NCBI GenBank assembly: GCA_013151365.1
Contig: JAADIK010000014.1
Coordinates: forward strand, 1 to 6,508
From: Deltaproteobacteria bacterium
Lineage (GTDB): Bacteria; Desulfobacterota; Desulfobulbia; Desulfobulbales; Desulfobulbaceae
Direction of reading: 5' to 3'
Length of the DNA: 6,508 bases
Shown here: one piece after another, positions 1 through 4,907 of the stretch
Layout of the letters: every line of letters begins with the position of its first letter
Numbering within the stretch: position 1 is the stretch's first letter
The notes under the pieces: model-generated
Seen by the model: the letters and a program-made list of their open reading frames with translations, nothing else
What the model was told of the DNA's origin: nothing
Databases searched by the model: none
Position numbers and translations under genes: made by a program

Positions 1-1
1 A

Positions 2-49
2 ACCTCGTTCCCGGACGGATACAACCTAACCATGAACAACGCCTCATGA
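2..49 (+). CDS. C-terminal tail of an upstream gene (partial)
   Basis: The second reading frame is open from the left edge and stops at TGA 47-49, encoding about 15 residues that end in Met-Asn-Asn-Ala-Ser. Its stop overlaps the ATG of the next gene as ATGA, the usual arrangement of translationally coupled operon genes. The third frame closes earlier. The first frame is open but continuous with the ATPase gene. From operon habit the upstream gene could be the periplasmic metal-binding protein or a regulator, but the visible tail is too short to say. Confidence 0.45.
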   Translation, partial: TSFPDGYNLTMNNAS

Positions 50-822
50 CTCCTGCCGCAACCGAGCCCCCCGTCATCAGCCTGGAACATGTGACTTTTT
101 CCTACCATTCCGAGCCGGTCCTGGAAGACGTGAACCTGACCATTCATAACCGGGAGATGATCGGCATTATCGGTCCCAACGGCGGCGGCAAAACCACCCT
201 GCTACGTCTCATCCTCGGACTCCTGGAACCTGACCGGGGCCGGGTCCGCGTTTTCGGCAAACCGCCCCGGCAGGTATCGAACCGGCTGGGCTATGTCCCC
301 CAGCACATGCAGTTCGATCCCCAGTTCCCAATCTCGGTCCTTGATGTCGTGCTCATGGGGCTGGCGGGACGGGCGGGCTTCGGCCCCTTTCCCAGGAAAC
401 TGATCCGGTCGGCGGAAAGCGTCCTGGCCGGGGTCGACCTGGCTGACTTCAGAAACAAGAGTTTTGCGGAGTTATCCGGGGGCCAACGCCAGAGAGTGCT
501 CATCGCCCGCGCCCTGGCTACCTCTCCGGACATGCTTCTCTTTGATGAACCGACCGCCAATGTCGACAGCTCGGCCGGTGAAAAGCTTTACGAAATTCTC
601 GACCAGCTCAATAAAAAAATGACCATTCTCGTTGCCTCCCACGATATCGGCTTTGTCAATCGCCACATCACCAGCGTGGTCTGCGTCAACCACCAGGTCA
701 ACGTTCATCCGACAAGCGCCCTTGACGGACGGAACATTACAGACTTATACGGCAACAACATGGCGCTCATCCGTCACGATCATCGCTGCTCCCAGGAGGG
801 TCATTCGTGTTCGAATTCCTGA
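46..822 (+). CDS. znuC: Metal (zinc/manganese-type) ABC transporter ATP-binding protein, ZnuC/MntB-like
   Basis: This is the cytoplasmic ATPase that powers a binding-protein-dependent metal importer. All ABC motifs are intact: Walker A GPNGGGKT at residues 43-50, Q-loop Gln86, signature LSGGQRQR at 143-150, Walker B ending in Asp167-Glu168, D-loop near 172-174 and H-loop His199 in ASHD. The 258-residue length fits the ZnuC/MntB family. The start at 46 gives the usual spacing to the first beta strand. It has no clear Shine-Dalgarno sequence, but it overlaps the upstream stop as ATGA, so coupled translation is likely. The frame is open further left, so a longer form cannot be fully excluded. 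The last 15 residues are rich in His and Cys (His244, His246, Cys248, His253, Cys255), which suggests metal binding. The family is clear; whether the metal is Zn, Mn or Fe is not resolved, so the symbol is provisional. Confidence 0.9.
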   Translation: MTPAATEPPVISLEHVTFSYHSEPVLEDVNLTIHNREMIGIIGPNGGGKTTLLRLILGLLEPDRGRVRVFGKPPRQVSNRLGYVPQHMQFDPQFPISVLDVVLMGLAGRAGFGPFPRKLIRSAESVLAGVDLADFRNKSFAELSGGQRQRVLIARALATSPDMLLFDEPTANVDSSAGEKLYEILDQLNKKMTILVASHDIGFVNRHITSVVCVNHQVNVHPTSALDGRNITDLYGNNMALIRHDHRCSQEGHSCSNS

Positions 823-1682
823 CCGATCTTCAGCAGTTCAGTTTTCTGCAATATGCCTTGCTGGCCGGCATCATGGCTTCCATTGCCTGCGGCATCATCG
901 GCAGCTATGTCACGGTCCGCCGGACCACCTATATTGCCGGGGCCATCGCCCATTGCACCCTGGGCGGCATGGGCCTGGCTGATTACCTGAACAAGGAACA
1001 GGGGCTGACCTTCCTGACGCCGCTCATGGGGGCGGTCGTCGCCGCCCTCCTGGCCGCCCTGTTCATCGCCTATATGCAGCACCGCTCCACCATGCGCCAG
1101 GATACCGTCCTAAGCGCGGTCTGGGCGACCGGCATGGCGATCGGCATCATCTTCATCAGTAAAACGCCCGGCTACAGCGAAGACCTGATGAGTTATCTCT
1201 TTGGCGATATCCTGATGGTCTCACCGGTGGATATTATGCTGATGGGCCTGCTTGACCTTGTCCTGCTCATATCATTATTTCTCTTTTATCATCGGCTGGT
1301 CGCCATCAGTTTTGACGAAGAATTCGCCAGGATTTCAGGCATTCATGTCGGACTTTTCAACACCATTTTCCTGTGCCTGGTCGCCCTGACCGTCGTTTTG
1401 CTGGTCCAGGTTGTCGGCATTATTCTGGTTGTCGCCCTGCTGGCCCTGCCCGCCGCCGCCGCCGGACGACTGACCACCCGACTGCCGGCCATGATGGTGG
1501 TGGCCACCCTGCTCTGCATGGCCAGTACCGCCGGCGGCCTGGCCCTCAGCTACAAGCCCAATCTGCCGACCGGTGCCACGATTATTATCGTTGCCGGCGC
1601 CATCTATCTCACCAGCGGCTTATGCGCAAAAATTCTGCACAGACTATCGACTTCCCAGACGCCATCTTCCTTGAATCCGTGA
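807..1682 (+). CDS. znuB: Metal ABC transporter permease, ZnuB/MntC-like
   Basis: This inner-membrane subunit of the metal importer pairs with the ATPase encoded just upstream. The 291-residue protein is strongly hydrophobic, with about seven or eight membrane segments, roughly at residues 14-36, 68-90, 105-120, 135-163, 183-212, 226-246 and 254-273. The family segment between the first two helices (Arg38-Arg39 ... Ala48-His49 ... Gly53) matches the ABC-3 permease pattern, as does the Leu-Pro-Ala-Ala-Ala-Ala-Gly-Arg stretch near 213-220. The GTG start at 807 lies inside the ATPase gene (16-base overlap) and is preceded by AGGAGG at 794-799 with a 7-base spacer, which fixes the start. The overlap implies co-transcription and balanced translation with the ATPase. 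Substrate is inferred only from family; Zn or Mn is most likely. Confidence 0.9.
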   Translation: MFEFLTDLQQFSFLQYALLAGIMASIACGIIGSYVTVRRTTYIAGAIAHCTLGGMGLADYLNKEQGLTFLTPLMGAVVAALLAALFIAYMQHRSTMRQDTVLSAVWATGMAIGIIFISKTPGYSEDLMSYLFGDILMVSPVDIMLMGLLDLVLLISLFLFYHRLVAISFDEEFARISGIHVGLFNTIFLCLVALTVVLLVQVVGIILVVALLALPAAAAGRLTTRLPAMMVVATLLCMASTAGGLALSYKPNLPTGATIIIVAGAIYLTSGLCAKILHRLSTSQTPSSLNP

Positions 1683-1794
1683 CGGCTTGAGATGGCATTC
1701 CATACAATACTGGGAATTTATTGAGCTATTTCCCAACAAACGCATTTTCCGCTCTGCACCGTTCTCGAACGCTCACTGATTCAGGTTCTTTCCC

Positions 1795-1823
1795 TTGACG
1801 AACCAGGCTATTTTAAATAATGT
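1795..1823 (+). promoter_or_regulatory. Possible sigma-70-type promoter for the coiled-coil gene/trmJ
   Basis: TTGACG at 1795-1800 and TAATGT at 1818-1823 are separated by 17 bases, within an AT-rich patch between the permease and the next gene. The -10 box matches consensus at only three of six positions. An interrupted palindrome CCCTT-A-AAGGG follows at 1825-1835. If used, transcription would begin about 120 bases upstream of the ATG at 1958 and include the foldable segment at 1837-1898. Confidence 0.3.
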
Positions 1824-1836
1824 GCCCTTAAAGGGT

Positions 1837-1898
1837 CTGTGCAAAAAAATACCGGGTCCCGCCTGCGCCGGGAGCGAGGCGGCAAAGACGGCTCACAG
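1837..1898 (+). other. GC-rich foldable segment (possible structured leader or dispersed repeat)
   Basis: Nested complementary blocks are visible in the gap between the permease and the next gene. CTGTG 1837-1841 pairs with CACAG 1894-1898. CC 1852-1853 plus GTC 1856-1858 pairs with GAC 1887-1889 plus GG 1890-1891. CCGCCT 1859-1864 pairs with AGGCGG 1877-1882. A competing hairpin TCCCG 1857-1861 / CGGGA 1869-1873 is also possible. There is no T-run after it, so it does not look like a terminator. The rest of 1683-1957 has no convincing gene. It matches no riboswitch class that I recognise. Confidence 0.35.
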
Positions 1899-1957
1899 CG
1901 AGAAAACCATCTCACTTTTTCAGCCCTATCCGGATTCCTTGTTGAGAGAGGTATATT

Positions 1958-2473
1958 ATGGAAAACACAAGCTGGTACATGAATATTCTGTCAAGCCCCT
2001 TTGTCCGGGGCCTGGTGGTCGGATTGGCGATCTGTCTCTTTTTCTGGATGCGGTCGCTGTTCAGAATCCGGGAGCTGTCGAACAATGTGAAAAAACTGCG
2101 GGAACATCTGCACACCAAGCTTGAAATCGACTCGGCGGAAAACGAGCGGCGCAAGCAGGAACTGGAAAAAATCAAACAGGAGCGTGACAACCTGCGCAAC
2201 ATGGTACAGGTTCTTAACCAGAAACCGGGCCGGCAGGAAATCCGGCAGTCGAATATTTACCAGGCCGCCCTCGACATTATGTTTGAAAAAGTGCCAGGTT
2301 TCGCCCCGGCCTGGCAGATAACGTTAAAGGAAGCGGAAGAAGAGATGAAAAACGCCGAGCGGGGAATTATCCCGTTTTTCAAACGCCTGAAGACCTCCTC
2401 TAGCGTGAGCAGCGGAGAATTCGAAAAGGGCCGGCAAAAAGCTCTTGAAATGCAGGAATCGGCTGCCAACTAA
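1958..2473 (+). CDS. Unrecognised membrane-anchored coiled-coil protein
   Basis: I do not recognise this 171-residue protein. A single hydrophobic segment at about residues 15-34 follows a short polar N-terminus and is itself followed by basic residues (Arg32, Arg36), so an N-out/C-in single-span anchor is the simplest topology. Residues about 38-90 are highly charged with heptad-like leucines, typical of a coiled coil. Then comes a more globular stretch (about 98-145) containing a Pro-Gly-Phe-Ala-Pro-Ala-Trp patch, and finally a Ser- and Glu-rich tail. GAGAGAGG ends about seven bases before the ATG, supporting this start. trmJ begins 32 bases downstream on the same strand with no terminator between, so the two may share a transcript. 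Codon use resembles the neighbours. It could be a scaffold or envelope-associated protein, but nothing visible gives a function. Confidence 0.8.
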   Translation: MENTSWYMNILSSPFVRGLVVGLAICLFFWMRSLFRIRELSNNVKKLREHLHTKLEIDSAENERRKQELEKIKQERDNLRNMVQVLNQKPGRQEIRQSNIYQAALDIMFEKVPGFAPAWQITLKEAEEEMKNAERGIIPFFKRLKTSSSVSSGEFEKGRQKALEMQESAAN

Positions 2474-2505
2474 CCGATCCTTTTACACTTTCATAGATTG
2501 GAATC

Positions 2506-3279
2506 ATGGTTGCTGATAACGGGCAACCCGGACGGCTGGACCTCTCGGCAATCATCCTGGTCGGCCCCCGCTACCCGGAGAATATAGGTGCGGCGGCGCG
2601 GATCGCCCTCAACTTCGGGATCGCCAAGCTCATAGTTGTTGCAGAGGAAAAGCCGGACCAGGAACGGATGCTGAAGATGGCAACCCACCAGGCGGCCCGT
2701 CTCATCCACGAAATGGAACTGCACCGGCACACGGGTGACGCCGTCGCGCCCTTTCATTTTGTAGTGGGCACGACCGCCCGCCGGGGTCGGCGCCGTACTC
2801 TCGAGCAGACCCCCAGGGAGGTCATGGGCAAAGTTGCCGCCCTGCCCGCCGGCCAGCGCATCGCCCTCATGTTCGGCCCGGAGAACACCGGCCTGACCAA
2901 CCAGGACCTGGATTACTGCCAGCTCTCCTCCACCATTCCAACCGCGGACTTCTCATCGCTCAACCTGGCCCAGGCCGTGGCTATCCACTGTTACGAGCTG
3001 GCCATGGCGGTCAACTCTACCCGGACCGCTCCCCTGCCGAAGGCCGACTATGCCAACTCCTATGAACTCGAAGGCATGTACGCACATATCGAGCAGATCC
3101 TGACCACGACTACCTATCTCGGCGATTATAACCGGACACTCTGGATGCGTAACATCCGGCAGTTTCTGAGCAGAGTGAGGATCAAGAAAAAAGAGGCATG
3201 CATGATCCGCGGCATCTGCCGAAAATTACTCTGGCATGCCCAGGAGTCTGAAAAACGGAGGGCGGGGCCGGAGGGTTGA
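2506..3279 (+). CDS. trmJ: tRNA (cytidine/uridine-32-2'-O)-methyltransferase, TrmJ-like SPOUT enzyme
   Basis: This is predicted to transfer a methyl group from S-adenosylmethionine to the 2'-OH of a tRNA ribose, by family at position 32 of the anticodon loop. The three SpoU/TrmH-type motifs appear in order. Motif 1 is Asn26-Ile27-Gly28 ... Arg32, the Arg being the conserved catalytic-site residue. Motif 2 is FGPENTGL at 123-130. Motif 3 is SLNLAQAVAI at 151-160. These form the trefoil-knot cofactor site. The C-terminal helical part, with its basic segment near 224-240 followed by Met-Ile-Arg-Gly-Ile, matches the TrmJ tail that aids dimerisation and tRNA binding. At 257 residues it is close to the Escherichia coli protein (246). 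The Shine-Dalgarno sequence before the ATG is weak (GGA at about 2500). The TrmH/SPOUT family is certain; TrmJ rather than another ribose methylase is likely but not proven. Confidence 0.88.
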   Translation: MVADNGQPGRLDLSAIILVGPRYPENIGAAARIALNFGIAKLIVVAEEKPDQERMLKMATHQAARLIHEMELHRHTGDAVAPFHFVVGTTARRGRRRTLEQTPREVMGKVAALPAGQRIALMFGPENTGLTNQDLDYCQLSSTIPTADFSSLNLAQAVAIHCYELAMAVNSTRTAPLPKADYANSYELEGMYAHIEQILTTTTYLGDYNRTLWMRNIRQFLSRVRIKKKEACMIRGICRKLLWHAQESEKRRAGPEG

Positions 3280-3293
3280 ACAGCGGACAACGA

Positions 3294-3977
3294 TCAAAGC
3301 CTGTCGAGCGGACACTGCTCGCAGCGGGGTTTTGATTTTTTACAGTATTCCTTGCCGGCCCGCACCAGCAGGGCGTGATACTCGTTAAACAGGGCCGCGT
3401 CTTCCGCGAGATTATCCATGAAGAGTTCCTGAATCTCATAATAGCCGTACTCTTCATCAATGATATTATGACGGCTGAGGATGCGGTGCGTGTAGGCGTC
3501 TACCACAAATACCGGCTGACCGGCGGCATAGAGAACGATGGAGTCGGCCGTTTCCGGGCCGATGCCTTTCACCGACAGCAGCTCTTCCCGCAGGGTCGGC
3601 GGGGATTGAGCAAAAAAATAATCCAGGTCGCCGTCATAGTTATGATTGATAAACTGCAACAGATTGCGTAACCGGCCGGCCTTGATATTGTAATAACCGG
3701 CCGGCCGGATGTATTCGGCCAATAAACCGGCGGGCAGAGCGGACATTGCCTCCAGGGACAACACCCCGGCGCCTTTAAGATTATCGATGGCCTTTTCGAC
3801 ATTCTGCCAGTTGGTATTCTGGGTCAGCACCGCCCCGACCATCACCTCGAAAGGTGTGTCCCCGGGCCACCAGTGCTGCGGCCCGAAATGGTCATGGAGA
3901 CGCTGATAAACTTCAAGTAACTGTTCGGTAATCACATAACACCTGTCTGCATAGTTTAGCCGGTCAGGGAGTGCCAC
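3294..3977 (-). CDS. Endonuclease III-like DNA glycosylase (HhH-GPD family), fourth Fe-S cysteine replaced by stop
   Basis: This 227-residue base-excision-repair protein belongs to the Nth/MutY superfamily. The N-terminal region carries TQNTNWQNVEKA (52-63), matching the Nth helix after the first turn. The helix-hairpin-helix is at about 135-147 (Gly138-Ile139-Gly140) and the catalytic Asp is Asp160 in Val-Val-Asp. The lysine used by Nth for lyase chemistry is Glu142 here, which points to a monofunctional glycosylase, as in divergent family members such as MagIII-like or archaeal homologues. The Fe-S motif reads Cys212-X6-Cys219-X2-Cys222-X5, and the next codon is the TGA stop, exactly where the fourth Cys is expected. 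The start is the GTG at 3975-3977, which lacks an obvious Shine-Dalgarno; a second GTG at 3933-3935 (residue 15), preceded by AGG, is a credible alternative. The gene converges on trmJ with a 14-base gap. The substrate lesion cannot be assigned. Confidence 0.88.
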   Translation of the reverse strand: MALPDRLNYADRCYVITEQLLEVYQRLHDHFGPQHWWPGDTPFEVMVGAVLTQNTNWQNVEKAIDNLKGAGVLSLEAMSALPAGLLAEYIRPAGYYNIKAGRLRNLLQFINHNYDGDLDYFFAQSPPTLREELLSVKGIGPETADSIVLYAAGQPVFVVDAYTHRILSRHNIIDEEYGYYEIQELFMDNLAEDAALFNEYHALLVRAGKEYCKKSKPRCEQCPLDRL

Positions 3978-4066
3978 ACCCGGTGACCAGTTACATAGAG
4001 ATTCCTATCGTTTCCGGACGAACACAAGATAGAGAGCTTACAGGTTCCAGGCAACATTTTTTTCAA

Positions 4067-4123
4067 TAAAACCGGTTAATCTTTCGACAACGGTACCGGC
4101 GGGACGCCGTTGCCACGGTTTTA
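4067..4123. repeat. Nested inverted repeat in the glycosylase-selenoprotein intergenic region
   Basis: An 8-base outer arm TAAAACCG (4067-4074) is complementary to CGGTTTTA (4116-4123). Inside it, an imperfect hairpin pairs GG-U-A (4092-4095) and CGGCG (4097-4101) with CGCCG (4105-4109) and U-G-CC (4111-4114), closing on a GGA loop. An alternative inner pairing is CAACGG 4088-4093 / CCGTTG 4107-4112. The + strand continues in A residues rather than T, so this is not an ordinary terminator for that strand. It could be a structured leader, a protein-binding site or a dispersed repeat. The rest of 3978-4286 holds no gene, only AT-rich probable control sequence for the two divergent genes. Confidence 0.4.
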
Positions 4124-4172
4124 AAAAAAATCTTTACGGATGCTCAAGAACGACAGAATATTATTTCCGGCA

Positions 4173-4201
4173 TTGACTTCTTGGTCAAACTACCTTAATT
4201 T
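4173..4201 (+). promoter_or_regulatory. Possible promoter/operator upstream of the HesB-like selenoprotein
   Basis: TTGACT at 4173-4178 and TAATTT at 4196-4201 are 17 bases apart in a strongly AT-rich stretch. The -35 box is good and the -10 modest. The -35 also forms one arm of a perfect inverted repeat, TTGAC-N6-GTCAA (4173-4177 / 4184-4188), a spacing suited to a dimeric regulator. The start of transcription would be about 80 bases before the ATG at 4287. Confidence 0.35.
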
Positions 4202-4286
4202 TACGCTATTAGGATTGAATATCATTTATTTGAATTTATGAATTTAACGTATTCACTTTTTTTATTTTTTTTCGGAGGAGGTTTAC

Positions 4287-4622
4287 ATGTTTGAAGTAAC
4301 GGATTCGGCAATAACTAACCTGAAGTCATACCTGTCGCAGAATAATATCAATTCTGCGGTGCGTATTGCTCTGATGCAAGGCGGATGATCAGGCCCCTCT
4401 CTGGGTCTGGCTCTGGATGAGTCAAAGGAAAACGACAAGGTATTTGAAGAAAACGATTTGACCTTTCTGATCGAGCAAGGACTGCTTTCCACCTGCGGCA
4501 GCATCAAGCTCGACTTTATCGAATCCGGATATCGTTCCGGTTTCTCAATCACCGCCGCCAATCCGGTCAGCGGCGGCGGCTGCAGTTCAGGGTCCTGCAG
4601 CACAGGTTCCTGCGGCGGCTGA
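4287..4622 (+). CDS. HesB/IscA-like selenoprotein (in-frame TGA at codon 34 read as selenocysteine)
   Basis: Read through the TGA at 4386-4388, this frame gives 111 residues of the small IscA/HesB-like family, whose members serve in Fe-S carriage or thiol chemistry. GGAGGAGG at 4274-4281 lies five bases before the ATG and fixes the start. The TGA falls at residue 34 inside Gly-Gly-[U]-Ser-Gly-Pro-Ser-Leu-Gly, exactly where cysteine homologues carry the conserved Cys. HesB-like selenoproteins are established in Sec-decoding bacteria. The frame stays open and family-like after the TGA: Leu-Ala-Leu-Asp-Glu at 41-45, Phe-Leu-Ile at 60-62, Cys70, Lys-Leu-Asp-Phe at 74-77 and Gly-Phe-Ser-Ile at 85-88. 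The Gly-rich end places Cys99, Cys104 and Cys109 in C-X4-C-X4-C. No ATG follows the TGA, so standard calling gives no protein. It appears monocistronic, followed by the terminator near 4721. The precise role and partner are unknown. Confidence 0.88.
4386..4423 (+). promoter_or_regulatory. Candidate bacterial SECIS element overlapping the Sec codon
   Basis: Bacterial selenocysteine insertion needs a hairpin just after the UGA. Two foldings are visible. The stronger stem pairs CAGGCCC 4390-4396 with GGGUCUG 4403-4409 (one G-U), but its CUCUCU loop lies only eight bases past the UGA. The other pairs GAUCA 4387-4391 with UGA-g-UC 4418-4423 (one bulged base), CC 4395-4396 with GG 4415-4416 and CU 4401-4402 with GG 4409-4410. 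It exposes GGGUCU 4403-4408 about 15 bases after the UGA, like the GGUC loop of E. coli fdhF. The second fits known geometry better but is weakly paired. Confidence 0.5.
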
Positions 4623-4720
4623 GATTATTTGTAAGCCGTTACAGTATCCCCATCTTCACGCGGTCACTTCCGGCCGCAGAGGGAGACACGAGTATTTTTC
4701 AAAAATCCCGGAAGAACGTC

Positions 4721-4753
4721 AAAAGCCCCTGTCGCGAGACAGGGGCTTTTTTT
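4721..4753 (+). terminator. Factor-independent terminator after the HesB-like gene
   Basis: A perfect 13-base-pair stem joins 4721-4733 with 4738-4750, closes on a GCGA tetraloop (GNRA type), and is followed by T residues to 4753. The arms are A-rich on the left and T-rich on the right, so it could also work on the opposite strand. It insulates clpB from the selenoprotein transcript. The 98 bases between the selenoprotein stop and the stem hold no recognisable gene. Confidence 0.92.
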
Positions 4754-4800
4754 GTTGCCGTCAGCTCCCATGCGGATGCGGCAATATCCAAATCGTAATC

Positions 4801-4829
4801 TTGACACCTCTCTGAAACATCCTTACTTT
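4801..4829 (+). promoter_or_regulatory. Possible sigma-70-type promoter of clpB
   Basis: A perfect -35 TTGACA (4801-4806) is followed after 17 bases by TACTTT (4824-4829), a moderate -10. It lies between the terminator and clpB, where a promoter is required. I see no CIRCE inverted repeat and no good sigma-32 -10 box (CCCCAT type), so heat control, if present, is not evident at the DNA level. Confidence 0.45.
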
Positions 4830-4861
4830 CTCTCGTGAACAAACGCACTTAACAAAATAGA

Positions 4862-4898
4862 TTTGGTTTCGGCCAAACCTTTCAAACAGGAAGGGAGG
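4862..4898 (+). promoter_or_regulatory. Tandem hairpins over the clpB ribosome binding site (possible RNA thermometer)
   Basis: UUUGG 4862-4866 can pair with CCAAA 4873-4877. Directly next to it CCUUUC 4878-4883 can pair with GGAAGG 4889-4894 (one U-G) across an AAACA loop. The second hairpin covers the left part of the Shine-Dalgarno region GGAAGGGAGG (4889-4898), which lies nine bases before the ATG. The stems are short and could be chance; a thermometer role is inference. Confidence 0.3.
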
Positions 4899-4907
4899 AA
4901 ATAAAAC

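Noticed and set aside
1711..1735. Inverted repeat TGGGAA ... TTCCCA after the permease as a terminator
   Set aside because: The stem is only 6 bp with a 13-base loop and no T-run follows, so it does not meet the form of a factor-independent terminator. ATTCC at 1697-1701 also competes for pairing.
1795..2124. 109-codon frame starting with TTG across the 1683-1957 gap
   Set aside because: It has no Shine-Dalgarno, runs through the GC-rich foldable segment, overlaps the well-supported coiled-coil gene in another frame and encodes a low-plausibility sequence.
3275..3291. GTTG-N9-CAAC between the convergent trmJ and glycosylase ends as a bidirectional terminator
   Set aside because: A four-base stem with a nine-base loop and no flanking A/T tracts is too weak to claim.
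4287..4388. A 33-residue peptide ending at the TGA, or a pseudogene with a premature stop
   Set aside because: The sequence after the TGA stays in frame and keeps the family motifs to the end, and the TGA is exactly at the conserved Cys. A decayed gene would not be expected to show this; a single sequencing error remains possible but is less likely.
4283..4603. 106-codon minus-strand frame over the HesB-like gene
   Set aside because: It is the antisense shadow of the selenoprotein frame. The + strand has the ribosome binding site and the family signature; this frame has neither.
4755..4860. CIRCE element or sigma-32 promoter for clpB
   Set aside because: No TTAGCACTC-N9-GAGTGCTAA-like repeat is present. 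The TTGACA region lacks a CCCCAT-type -10 at the right distance.
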